A stretch of 47,333 nucleotides of DNA from Exilibacterium sp. (GTDB lineage: Bacteria > Pseudomonadota > Gammaproteobacteria > Pseudomonadales > Cellvibrionaceae): assembly GCA_028280195.1 (NCBI GenBank), contig JANQMH010000047.1:1-47333 (forward strand). The letters are read 5' to 3'. Shown piece by piece: positions 26,639-34,855 of the stretch; position 1 is the stretch's first letter; each line of letters begins with the position of its first letter. The position numbers and the translations under genes are program-made. The notes below the pieces were generated by a model. That model did not search any database and was not told the origin of the DNA. It saw nothing but the letters and a program-made list of their open reading frames with translations.

Positions 26639-28444
26639 CTACCGGGTGGCGCTCGTGGCCAGCTCTTTGTCGATCGCAAGCGGCTGAATCAGGCCGTGGC
26701 CGTAAACGTCGTCATGGCCGGGTTGACCGAGATCCCTGGCCGAGCGGTAGATGGCTTGCCGAATCGTTTGGGTCTTGTCTGATGAACTCCTGGCGGCCTG
26801 GTCGTTGGCCAGTATCCAGGCCGCGCTGGCGCTGACAAACGGCGCCGCCAGCGAGGTGCCCGAGGAGTAGCCGTACTGGCTCTGCGATGCGGCGTGCTGA
26901 ATTTTGACGCCGGGGGCGGCCAGGTCGATATGGGCACCGCGGTTGGCCAGGGAGTAGGCCAGGTTTTTTTCCGTCACGGCGGTCACCGCCACCACGAAGT
27001 CGTAGGCGGCCGGATACAGCGGCGCGCCGACCGGGCCGTTATTGCCGGCTGCGGCAACGATGACCGCACCCTGATCGTGCATCGCCTGTAATGCCGCTTT
27101 CAACAGCGCGTTCTCGGGGCCGGCCAGGCTCATATTGATGACATCGACGCCCATTCTCGTCATCCAGTCGGCGCTGAGAATCAGGGCGGTGGCCTCGGCA
27201 TTTTGTTCGTTGTTGGGTTTTTGGTAAAACACGCCGGCGGAGTACAGGTCCAGGCTCGGCATCAGGCCCCGATAGGCGGCCGACTGCCCTGCAATAATCG
27301 ACGCCACGGCCGTGCCGTGTTCGATCGGTGCCTTGGCGCCGGGTTTGACAAAGGATTTTGCGGTGATACGGATATCGCGCAGGGCCTCATGGTTCTGATT
27401 GACCCGCGAATCGATCATACCGATTTTCACCGCAGCGGTGCTCACCTGTGGCAGCGGCAGCAGCGAGTGGGGTTGCCTGTGCTTCTCTTCGAGTTCGGCC
27501 GCTGTGGCCATCTGCTTATTGCCGGCCAGATACTCCGGCCGGTAGGTATAGATATGGTTGAAATCAATGACTAAATCGGCATCCGGCAGTACCGAATACA
27601 AGAGATTGCGCACGTCGGCCAGTTCCCGATCGTCGGGCTCGACCACTTCCACCAGCACCTTTTTCAGCCCGGTCAGATGGTGTACCGAGATCACATCGAA
27701 GTCGAACTGCTGCAGCGATTGCAGTGTTTTCTCATCGGTCAGAATCAGCCAGACGCCGCTGATCCGCATTGAGCGCTGCGCTTCCAGTGCCAGCCGCTGT
27801 TGCAGGCGTTCCAGATCGCGCGCGATCTCCGCCTCGTCGTCATCGATATCGTCGTCTATATCGTCGTCGATATCATCATCGATATCGTCTTCAATATCAT
27901 CATCCACATCATCTTCGATATCGTCGTCGAGGTTATCCCCGATATCTCTTTCCAGGCGGTCCTCGATATCATCTTCCAACTCGTCTTCGAGATCGTCTTC
28001 TAATTCTTCCTCTAAGCCGGCTTGCAGCTGGCTCTCGATACTCTCCTCCAACTCGGCTTCGATACCGGCTTCTACTTCGCTTTCGATGTCTTCTTCCAGG
28101 TCGTCTTCGATACTCGCTTGCAGTTGGCTTTCAATACTTTCCTCCAACTCGTCTTCAATCGCGTCCTCGATGTCGTCCTCTATACTTTCCTCCAACTCGT
28201 CTTCAATCGCTTCCTCGATGTCGTCCTCTATACTTTCTTCCAACTCGTTTTCAATGGCTTCCTCGATCTCGTTTTCAATAGCCTCTTCAATATCGTCCTC
28301 TATCTCTTCTTCTATTTCCTCCTCAATATCGATCTCCTGGGCCCAGGTTCTCGTGACCATGCCCGGTGCGGCCTTGGGGTCGATATAACCAAGGACGTAC
28401 AGGGTGATCGTGAAGGCGACATATAGAAATAGTTTTTTTAGCAT
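26639..28444 (-). CDS. Subtilisin-like (S8) serine protease with a 41-unit acidic tetrapeptide array
   Basis: The 601-residue precursor has four parts. Residues 1-36 are a signal peptide (ends ...TRTWAQ). Residues 40-203 are 41 uninterrupted tetrapeptides, each with I, L or V first and mostly acidic residues after it. Residues about 225-310 are a prodomain-like region with FDFDVISVHHLTGLKKVLVE and VIDFNHIY. Residues about 335-590 are the peptidase, with catalytic Asp345 (GMIDSR), His376 (EHGTAVAS), Asn468/469 (AAAGNNG) and Ser531 (GTSLAAP) all intact. It should be exported and active in the periplasm or at the surface. It lies divergent from an ECF sigma/anti-sigma pair and convergent with a barrel protein. 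Proteases of this prodomain type near ECF pairs occur in other proteobacteria (from memory). The array is the odd feature. Confidence 0.92.
   Translation of the reverse strand: MLKKLFLYVAFTITLYVLGYIDPKAAPGMVTRTWAQEIDIEEEIEEEIEDDIEEAIENEIEEAIENELEESIEDDIEEAIEDELEESIEDDIEDAIEDELEESIESQLQASIEDDLEEDIESEVEAGIEAELEESIESQLQAGLEEELEDDLEDELEDDIEDRLERDIGDNLDDDIEDDVDDDIEDDIDDDIDDDIDDDIDDDEAEIARDLERLQQRLALEAQRSMRISGVWLILTDEKTLQSLQQFDFDVISVHHLTGLKKVLVEVVEPDDRELADVRNLLYSVLPDADLVIDFNHIYTYRPEYLAGNKQMATAAELEEKHRQPHSLLPLPQVSTAAVKIGMIDSRVNQNHEALRDIRITAKSFVKPGAKAPIEHGTAVASIIAGQSAAYRGLMPSLDLYSAGVFYQKPNNEQNAEATALILSADWMTRMGVDVINMSLAGPENALLKAALQAMHDQGAVIVAAAGNNGPVGAPLYPAAYDFVVAVTAVTEKNLAYSLANRGAHIDLAAPGVKIQHAASQSQYGYSSGTSLAAPFVSASAAWILANDQAARSSSDKTQTIRQAIYRSARDLGQPGHDDVYGHGLIQPLAIDKELATSATR
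27836..28327 (-). repeat. 12-bp coding repeat array (41 units) in the S8 protease gene
   Basis: Encodes residues 40-203 as 41 in-phase tetrapeptides such as IEDD, IEEA, IEDE and LEES. Towards the protease side the units become IDDD. A 48-bp super-repeat encoding LEES-IEDD-IE(E/D)A-IEDE is visible around 28120-28260. The plus strand shows a corresponding pyrimidine-rich, TCGTC-rich stretch, which makes an artefactual serine-rich frame. Confidence 0.95.
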
Positions 28445-28580
28445 AATATCGAATAAAATAACGGAAATCTAAAACCAGATTACAGTATGATACAGAAAAT
28501 ACCGCCAAATCGTCTTAATCTTTGCCGCCAAAAGGAATATTTTCCCGCATGGCGCGTTTACAGAGTGATGGGTTTGTGAA
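28445..28580. promoter_or_regulatory. Divergent promoter region of the S8 protease and ECF sigma genes
   Basis: A 136-bp AT-rich gap serves both directions. On the minus strand TTTAGA and GATATT are 17 bases apart just before the protease start, a possible housekeeping promoter. AATCT/AGATT (28466-28481) is a small inverted repeat. ECF factors usually control a neighbouring promoter, so an ECF site here is expected, but I cannot pick it out with confidence. The sigma gene has only a weak ribosome site. Confidence 0.35.
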
Positions 28581-29093
28581 ATGGCTCACAACAGTGAAGA
28601 AACCAAAGCCGTAGTTGTACAGGAGTTGCCGCGCCTGCGCCGGTTTGCCTACTCGCTGACCGGCTCTAAGGCTGATGCCGACGACCTGGTGCAGAACGTC
28701 GTCATGCGGGTACTGAAGGCGGGTATACCGGGTCACGATAATGCCATTGCCTGGATGCTGCGGATTTGCAAGAACTGCTGGATCGACGAAATCCGCTCCA
28801 GAGCCAGCCAGGCGAAAGTTGTGGACAGCTTGCAGGCCGAGGGCGGTGAGGCCAGCAGTAGTGAAAAGCAGGTCAGCGACCAGCTGCATATCGAAAAGGT
28901 GACACAGGCGATGAGTGCACTGCCCGATCAGCAGCGCCTCGCTTTGAGCCTGGTTGCCATCGAGGGCATGAGCTATGCGGAAACAGCCAAAGTGCTGGAA
29001 GTACCCATCGGCACGGTGATGAGCCGGGTGGCGCGGGCGCGGGAAAACCTGCACCAGTATATGCACAGCAAAACCGAGGAGCTTACCAAATGA
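28581..29093 (+). CDS. ECF-type RNA polymerase sigma factor
   Basis: The 170-residue product is the size of an extracytoplasmic-function sigma factor, with only regions 2 and 4. Region 2 is residues about 14-80 (LRRFAYSLTGSKADADDLVQ, then AWMLRICKNCWIDEIRSR). Region 4 is about 108-160, with the helix-turn-helix in ALPDQQRLALSLVAIEGMSY and EVPIGTVMSRVARARENL. It overlaps the next gene by four bases (ATGA), the usual coupling of sigma and anti-sigma. It probably directs transcription of the divergent S8 protease gene and its own operon. The stimulus is unknown. Confidence 0.92.
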   Translation: MAHNSEETKAVVVQELPRLRRFAYSLTGSKADADDLVQNVVMRVLKAGIPGHDNAIAWMLRICKNCWIDEIRSRASQAKVVDSLQAEGGEASSSEKQVSDQLHIEKVTQAMSALPDQQRLALSLVAIEGMSYAETAKVLEVPIGTVMSRVARARENLHQYMHSKTEELTK

Positions 29094-29860
29094 CTGAACA
29101 GGACCTGTTGCTGCTTTCGGCTTATCTCGACGGTCAGCTCGACGCCGGCAAACTGGCGGATTTCGAAGACCGTTTGCAACGCGAGCCCGAGCTCAGGCAG
29201 CGGCTTGAAGCCATGCGCGAAACCGATGCCGCATTGCAGGCCGGCTTCAGCGATATCATGCAGGAGCCGGTACCGGAGGGCATTCGGCAATTGCTGGCTG
29301 AGTCGCCGGCGGTGGAGGCCAAAACCAAGGCCCCGGTAATCGATCTGCACGCGCAAAAAAAGCGGCGCGCGCCGTCCAACTGGGTGCCGCTATCGGTCGC
29401 GGCGTCGGTGGCGCTGGCGGTCGGCATTTTCATCGGCGGCAGCCAGACGGGCGACAATATGGAAAACATCCTGTTGAGCCAAACACTGCAGCCCGCTGAT
29501 GCGCTGGTGCAGATACTCGAGAGCAGCCCCTCCGGGAACCTCTACACACTCGACGAACTGGCGGCGGCCAGCGTCCAGGCGGAACTGTCGTTTATCGACA
29601 ACCGCGGCGATTTCTGCCGGCAATACCGTATCCAGAACAGCGAGCGGGCGTTTCGCGGTATCGCCTGCCTGGAAAATCAGCGGTGGCACAATGTGTTGCT
29701 GGTACCTACGGGCCAGCAGACCAGCACTTCGACTTACCAACCTGCGTCGGGGCACAGCGATCTGATTATCGGTCATTACCTCGACCACCATATGCAGGGT
29801 ATCGCACTGGGCAAGGCCGAGGAGGAGGAGCAACTGCAGTTGCTGCGCTCCGGTCAATAG
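29090..29860 (+). CDS. Transmembrane anti-sigma factor
   Basis: The 256-residue product starts at the ATGA overlap with the sigma gene. The N-terminal cytoplasmic part (LSAYLDGQL...) resembles anti-sigma domains that hold ECF factors but lacks the HxxxCxxC zinc motif. One transmembrane segment spans about residues 98-116 (WVPLSVAASVALAVGIFIGG). The periplasmic part carries Cys176 (DFCRQYR) and Cys193 (GIACL), followed by RW, a Cys pair that could form a disulfide or sense a ligand. It probably keeps the sigma factor inactive until a periplasmic or surface signal arrives. Regulation by the adjacent protease is possible but unproven. Confidence 0.85.
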   Translation: MTEQDLLLLSAYLDGQLDAGKLADFEDRLQREPELRQRLEAMRETDAALQAGFSDIMQEPVPEGIRQLLAESPAVEAKTKAPVIDLHAQKKRRAPSNWVPLSVAASVALAVGIFIGGSQTGDNMENILLSQTLQPADALVQILESSPSGNLYTLDELAAASVQAELSFIDNRGDFCRQYRIQNSERAFRGIACLENQRWHNVLLVPTGQQTSTSTYQPASGHSDLIIGHYLDHHMQGIALGKAEEEEQLQLLRSGQ

Positions 29861-29933
29861 CTCGCCGTTGGCGAAAACACCGATAACGACAGCCCAACGC
29901 AATGAGCTGTTTCCAGCGGCCGATACAAGTCTC

Positions 29934-31292
29934 TCAATCGTCGTCCAGTCCCAGCTTTTTCAACCGGTACCGCAGCGAGCGAAAGCTGATGCCCAATTCG
30001 CGCGCCGCATTGGTCTTGTTCCAGCGGGTTTTCTCCAGCGCCTCGGAAATCAGTTCCCGCTCGATATCCTCGAGGTAGTGATCCAGGCTTTCATCGCCAC
30101 TCTTGGCGCGAACCGCGGCCTCGGTATGTGCCGGTTGCCGGTTGCCGGCGGCGGGTGAGAGCGACAGGTCGGCCGCCTGGATGACGTCGTTGTCGCACAG
30201 TGTATAGGCGCGCTCGAGAATGTTTTCCAGCTCCCTGACATTGCCCGGAAATCGGTAGTTTTCCAGTGTAGCCTGTGCCTCGGGCGACAGCCGCGCCAGT
30301 GCCGTGCCCATATCGGCGGCCAGGCGCTGTAGAAAGAAATCGCACAGCGCGGTGATATCCTCAATGCGCTCGCGCAGGCTCGGCACTTTGATTTCAATGA
30401 CGTTGATCCGGTAAAACAAGTCGCTGCGAAAGCGCCCGGCATCGATTTCCGCCTGCAGGTTTTTGTGGGTGGCGCTGAGAATACGCACGTCCACCTGAAT
30501 CTCCTGCTGACTGCCGATGGGGCGTACGGCCTTTTCCTGAATCGCGCGCAGCAATTTGACCTGCATATCCAGCGGCAGATCGGCAACCTCGTCGAGAAAC
30601 AGGGTGCCGCCGTCGGCGGCCTGAAACAAGCCCTGCTTGTCCTGGTGGGCACCGGTAAAGGCGCCCTTCTTATGGCCGAAGAATTCGCTTTCCATCAGCT
30701 CTTTCGGAATCGCACCGCAGTTGACCGGAATAAACGCGTCGCTGGCGCGCGGGCCCTGGTAGTGTATGGTGCGTGCCACCAGTTCCTTGCCGGTGCCCGA
30801 CTCGCCACTGATATAGATCGGCGCCTGGGAGCGGGCCAGCTTGACAATTTTTTTCTGCAGCTTTTTCATTTCACCGGAACTGCCGATCAGCGGCGTGGTG
30901 AGAGCGCCGCCCGGTTCGGCCGACTGCCCCGCCTGCAGGGCGCTGCTGACCAGTTTGCGCAGGTGTTCCAGGTCTACCGGTTTGGAGATAAAGTCGAAAG
31001 CGCCGGCCTTCATCGCCTCGATGGCGATATCCATATTGCCGTGGGCGGTAAACACGGCGACCGGCAGCGGCGGGCCGGATTTCTGGATTTGTTTGACCAG
31101 GTCGATACCGTTGCCGTCGGGCAGTTTCAAATCGGTCAGACACAGATCGTAGTCGTTGCCGTCGAGCAGCCGCGCGGCGTCGGACAGACTGGCGGCGCAG
31201 TGGGTGTCGATCTGCATGCGATTGAGGGTGATTTCCAGCAACTCGCGAATATCCGGTTCATCGTCGATGATCAAAGCCAGTGAACGTGTCAT
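29934..31292 (-). CDS. pilR: Sigma-54-dependent response regulator PilR
   Basis: Activates RpoN-dependent transcription of the major pilin gene when phosphorylated by PilS. The 452 residues contain a receiver domain with phospho-acceptor Asp54 and Lys104. An AAA+ domain follows (Walker A GESGTGKE from about 163, the sigma-54 contact loop GAFTGA at 210-215). A C-terminal Fis-type helix-turn-helix is seen at NKTNAARELGISFRSLRYRL. The product order and the seven-base gap to pilS identify it as PilR rather than a generic NtrC-like protein. The pilA target gene is not in this window. Confidence 0.95.
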   Translation of the reverse strand: MTRSLALIIDDEPDIRELLEITLNRMQIDTHCAASLSDAARLLDGNDYDLCLTDLKLPDGNGIDLVKQIQKSGPPLPVAVFTAHGNMDIAIEAMKAGAFDFISKPVDLEHLRKLVSSALQAGQSAEPGGALTTPLIGSSGEMKKLQKKIVKLARSQAPIYISGESGTGKELVARTIHYQGPRASDAFIPVNCGAIPKELMESEFFGHKKGAFTGAHQDKQGLFQAADGGTLFLDEVADLPLDMQVKLLRAIQEKAVRPIGSQQEIQVDVRILSATHKNLQAEIDAGRFRSDLFYRINVIEIKVPSLRERIEDITALCDFFLQRLAADMGTALARLSPEAQATLENYRFPGNVRELENILERAYTLCDNDVIQAADLSLSPAAGNRQPAHTEAAVRAKSGDESLDHYLEDIERELISEALEKTRWNKTNAARELGISFRSLRYRLKKLGLDDD

Positions 31293-31299
31293 GCCGCGC

Positions 31300-32940
31300 C
31301 TAAAAAATACGTTGATAGTGGGTTAAATCGATGCGGAAGCAGCTTTTTCCCGCCCCGGTAGTACGGTAGCTCAGAGAGGCCTGGTTGGCCTCGCACAGCT
31401 CTTTGGATATATACAGCCCCAGGCCCGAGCCGGTGGTTTCGGTGGTAAAGAACGGCTCGAAGATATGCGGCATATCCGCTGCATCGACGCCGCCGCCGTC
31501 GTCGATAATTTCGATATACGGCAGGTCGCTGGGGCGGTCGATGGCGGCCACGATCTGCAGGTGGTAGGCCCCGGTGAGGCTGTGGCTGTAGCGCAGCCCG
31601 TTTTCACACAGGTTGGTCAGCACCTGGGTCAGCTGGCTCGGGTCGACCTTGGTTTTTATGGCCGCCGACTGCAGCTGCAGGTCGATGTCGGCCTCGCGGT
31701 TGCTGGAGAAATCGTTGACGAAGTGGCCGAGATATTCCGCCAGGTTGACGACCTCGGGTTGTGCCGGCTTGCGCCGCGACAGCTGCAGCACGTTTTCGAT
31801 AATGTGGTTGACGCGCATGGAGTGGTTCTGAATGATTTCGGTCAGGCGGATATCGCCGCTGCCGATATCCGGCGATTCCTGCAGCAACTGGCTGGCGTGG
31901 CTGATGGCGCCGAGGGGATTGCGCACCTCGTGGGCGATACTGGCGGTAAGCCGGCCCAGCGATGCCAGTTTCAGCTGTTGTGCCTCCTGCGCCATGCGGC
32001 GGCTGTCCTCGACAAAGATCAATGTGTCCGACTCGGCAGCGGCTGCGGCGCGGGGCTCGAGGCGGGAGAAGTTGATGCGCACCTCGCGGGTACCGCTGTC
32101 GATATGGATATTGGGAGAGCGGTTGTGGGGGTAGGTGCGCCAGATTTTCAGTTGTTCCTCCAGGTCCGGTATGGCGCTGAGCGGACCGGGTATATCGGCG
32201 TTGCTGTAGTTGAGCAGGCGCGCGGCGGCCTGGTTGCACAGTACGATATAGCTGTCGGTATCGACCACGATAATGCCGGTGCGCATGCGCTCGACGATCA
32301 AATCGGTCAGTTTCTGCAGGTGCTCGGCCTGGCGCGACTGCTCGGCGGCCTCGATGGCGGTCAGTGTGATGCGGTTGGTGAGGTACTGAAATACCAGTGA
32401 GGCGATGAACAGTAAAATGCCCAGGGTGCCGGCTGAAAACAGCTCCTTGTTGGTGAACTGCTCGTTGGTATAGGCATCGATCAGGCTCTGGCCGATAACC
32501 AGCAGGCTTGCCAGCGCCGCCAGCGCGGTGCCGATCTGGCCGGTGATGAAGATACTGCCGGCCGCGACACAGATGATCAGCAGATAGCCCAGCCCGCTGT
32601 CGACCCCGCCGCTGGCGTGCATGAGCAGTGTGATAGCGACGATATCGATAAACAGCAGGCCGAAAATATGCTCGGTTTTGGGGGCGAACTGGCCTCTCCA
32701 GAGCATGATCAGCGTCAGCAGGTTGAAGGCGGTGTAGCCCATCGAGACGTAGAAAAACAGCTGCGGCCCGTGGGTGCCCAATACCTCGGGAAACACACCG
32801 GTATCGTGCATCACCCACAACAGGCTGCTGAGCAGCAGGCGATAGTAGGCGTAGACACGCAGAAGGTCGTAGTTGCTGTGGGCCGGCAGCGTCGCTGTTG
32901 GGCTTGCCAGGGGGCTGCTTGATAGAGAACGGGTCTGCAT
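31300..32940 (-). CDS. pilS: Pilus sensor histidine kinase PilS
   Basis: Inner-membrane kinase paired with PilR. The 546 residues begin with six hydrophobic segments between about 30 and 190, then a PAS-like domain (RMRTGIIVVDTDSYIVLCN). The H-box follows with phospho-accepting His337 (ASIAHEVRNPLGA), then the N-box (TNLCENGLRYS, Asn447), the G1 box (DDGGGVD) and the G2 box (TGSGLGLYISKEL). In Pseudomonas it senses the level of PilA in the membrane. It is transcribed first in the pilSR unit; nadE lies divergent upstream. Confidence 0.95.
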   Translation of the reverse strand: MQTRSLSSSPLASPTATLPAHSNYDLLRVYAYYRLLLSSLLWVMHDTGVFPEVLGTHGPQLFFYVSMGYTAFNLLTLIMLWRGQFAPKTEHIFGLLFIDIVAITLLMHASGGVDSGLGYLLIICVAAGSIFITGQIGTALAALASLLVIGQSLIDAYTNEQFTNKELFSAGTLGILLFIASLVFQYLTNRITLTAIEAAEQSRQAEHLQKLTDLIVERMRTGIIVVDTDSYIVLCNQAAARLLNYSNADIPGPLSAIPDLEEQLKIWRTYPHNRSPNIHIDSGTREVRINFSRLEPRAAAAAESDTLIFVEDSRRMAQEAQQLKLASLGRLTASIAHEVRNPLGAISHASQLLQESPDIGSGDIRLTEIIQNHSMRVNHIIENVLQLSRRKPAQPEVVNLAEYLGHFVNDFSSNREADIDLQLQSAAIKTKVDPSQLTQVLTNLCENGLRYSHSLTGAYHLQIVAAIDRPSDLPYIEIIDDGGGVDAADMPHIFEPFFTTETTGSGLGLYISKELCEANQASLSYRTTGAGKSCFRIDLTHYQRIF

Positions 32941-32977
32941 GGCGCTGGGTGGAAAGGCGATTCCTTGGTTTTAAAAG

Positions 32978-33072
32978 GCGTTTTAAAAGACGCTTCAAAA
33001 ATAGTTGCTTTAACAGTGGCTCTGACAGTTGTTTTGACAGCGGCGTCGGCCTTGACCGCAGTCTTGATGAGC
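32978..33072. repeat. Degenerate 12-bp tandem repeats upstream of nadE
   Basis: About eight 12-base units such as GGCGTTTTAAAA, GACGCTTCAAAA, ATAGTTGCTTTA, ACAGTGGCTCTG and ACAGTTGTTTTG. Several contain TTGAC or TCTGAC hexamers resembling -35 elements. The array overlaps the presumed nadE promoter region. Confidence 0.55.
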
Positions 33073-33090
33073 GGGCCTGCCAGCTATAGT
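33064..33090 (+). promoter_or_regulatory. Possible nadE promoter
   Basis: TATAGT at 33085-33090 is a good -10, with TTGATG at 33064-33069 as a -35 at 15-bp spacing. This lies 137 bases before the start codon, at the end of the 12-bp repeat array. Confidence 0.4.
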
Positions 33091-33226
33091 AATGGACTTT
33101 ATAGCAGTGAACTACAGGAAGATAGGGTATGCCGGCCACTTTGCCAAACGTTTGCCTATACGGGAAAATAGGCGCCTGCCCGGGCAGCGATGACTTCGGG
33201 CCGGGAAATTTACCAACGAGGAGCCT

Positions 33227-34855
33227 ATGTCCACTCTCAAGATTGTTATGGCGCAGATCAATACCCTGGTCGGCGATATTCCCGGCAATACCGAACGTGT
33301 TATCGCCAGTGCCCGCCGCGCCGGCGAGGGGCACGGCGCCGATGTGGTGGTGTTTCCCGAGCTGACCCTGACCGGCTATCCGCCGGAGGATCTGCTGCTG
33401 CGCCCGAGCCTGGGGCCGCGGGTGGAGCGGGCGCTGCGGCAGCTCGAGGCTGAGGATCTGCCGGCGGTCATGGTGCTGGGTTACCCGCGCGTGCTGGCCG
33501 GGCGCGTGTTCAATATGGCCGCTGCCATTGGCGGCGGGCGTGTGATTGCCGAGTACGCCAAACAGTGCCTGCCCAACTACCAGGTGTTTGATGAGAAGCG
33601 CTATTTTGTCGCCGGCGACAAGCCCTGCGTTTTCGAGCTGCGCGGTGTGCGGGTGGCGCTCACCGTTTGCGAGGATATCTGGTTTCCCGAACCCACCCGC
33701 CAGGCGCGCCGCGCCGGCGCCGCGCTGATGCTCAATCTCAACGCCTCGCCGTTTCATATCGGCAAGGTGGGGGAGCGATTGCAGCACCTCAGCGCGCGGG
33801 CGCTGGAGGGCGATATGCCCATCGCCTATGTCAATCAGGTGGGGGGGCAGGACGAACTGGTGTTTGACGGCAGCTCAATGGCGGTAGATGCCCGCGGGCA
33901 ACTGGTGATGCAGGCGCCGGCCTACGAAGAGGGGCTCTACCCGCTGCAGCTGGACGTGGCAGGCGGGCGGGTGAGCGCACCGCTGCAACAGCGCGTGCCG
34001 CAGCCGGAGCGTCTGGCTTCGGTCTATCAGGCACTGGTGCTGGGGGTGCGCGATTATGTCAATAAGAACCGCTTTAAAGGTGTGGTACTGGGCCTGTCCG
34101 GCGGTATCGACTCGGCGCTGACACTGGCGGTAGCGGTCGATGCCCTGGGCAAAGAGCGGGTCGAAGCGGTAATGATGCCGTTTCGCTACACCTCGCAGCT
34201 GAGTCGCGACGACGCCGCCGACGAGGCCCGCCGGCTCGGCGTGACCTACCGCTCCATCAGTATCGAGCCGATGTACGCGGCATTTATGGCGGGGCTGGCC
34301 GGGGAGTTTGCCGGTGCGCAACCCGATACCACCGAGGAGAATCTCCAGGCCCGCTGCCGCGGTGTGCTGCTGATGGCGATTTCCAACAAGAAGGGCTATC
34401 TGGTACTGACCACGGGCAATAAAAGCGAGATGGCGGTGGGCTATTCCACACTCTACGGCGATATGGCGGGCGGTTTCGATGTGCTCAAGGACGTACCCAA
34501 GGTGCTGGTGTTCGAGCTGGCCCGATACCGCAACACGCTGGGCGAGGTGATACCGCCAAGCGTCATCGAGCGCCCGCCTTCGGCGGAACTGGCCCCGGAT
34601 CAGAAAGACGAAGACAGCCTGCCCCCCTATGAGGAGCTGGACCGGATTCTGGAACTCTATGTGGAGCAGGACTGCAGCGCCGAGGCCATCGTCGAGCAGG
34701 GTTTTGCCCGGCCGGTGGTGGAGCGGGTGCTGCGGCTGGTAGACATCAACGAGTACAAGCGGCGCCAGGCGCCGGTGGGCGTGCGCATCACCCAGCGCGG
34801 CTTTGGTCGCGACCGGCGCTACCCGATCACCAACGGCTGGCAAATGGGGGACTAG
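33227..34855 (+). CDS. nadE: Glutamine-dependent NAD+ synthetase
   Basis: Makes NAD+ from deamido-NAD+ using ammonia from glutamine. The 542 residues show an N-terminal nitrilase-type glutaminase with the Glu45-Lys112-Cys148 triad ([26 protein letters not shown]). The C-terminal synthetase has the ATP loop SGGIDSA and the [18 protein letters not shown] block. GAGGAG precedes ATG 33227. The stop codon overlaps that of bamD on the other strand in a shared CTAG (34852-34855). Confidence 0.97.
   Translation: MSTLKIVMAQINTLVGDIPGNTERVIASARRAGEGHGADVVVFPELTLTGYPPEDLLLRPSLGPRVERALRQLEAEDLPAVMVLGYPRVLAGRVFNMAAAIGGGRVIAEYAKQCLPNYQVFDEKRYFVAGDKPCVFELRGVRVALTVCEDIWFPEPTRQARRAGAALMLNLNASPFHIGKVGERLQHLSARALEGDMPIAYVNQVGGQDELVFDGSSMAVDARGQLVMQAPAYEEGLYPLQLDVAGGRVSAPLQQRVPQPERLASVYQALVLGVRDYVNKNRFKGVVLGLSGGIDSALTLAVAVDALGKERVEAVMMPFRYTSQLSRDDAADEARRLGVTYRSISIEPMYAAFMAGLAGEFAGAQPDTTEENLQARCRGVLLMAISNKKGYLVLTTGNKSEMAVGYSTLYGDMAGGFDVLKDVPKVLVFELARYRNTLGEVIPPSVIERPPSAELAPDQKDEDSLPPYEELDRILELYVEQDCSAEAIVEQGFARPVVERVLRLVDINEYKRRQAPVGVRITQRGFGRDRRYPITNGWQMGD

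Noticed and set aside
27558-28388. Long serine-rich frame on the plus strand opposite the S8 protease
   Set aside because: It is the mirror image of the 12-bp coding repeat; the minus-strand frame has a signal peptide and an intact catalytic triad.
31604-33787. 727-residue minus-strand frame over pilS and the nadE start
   Set aside because: It crosses the repeat-bearing gap and two real genes; pilS in its own frame has every kinase motif.
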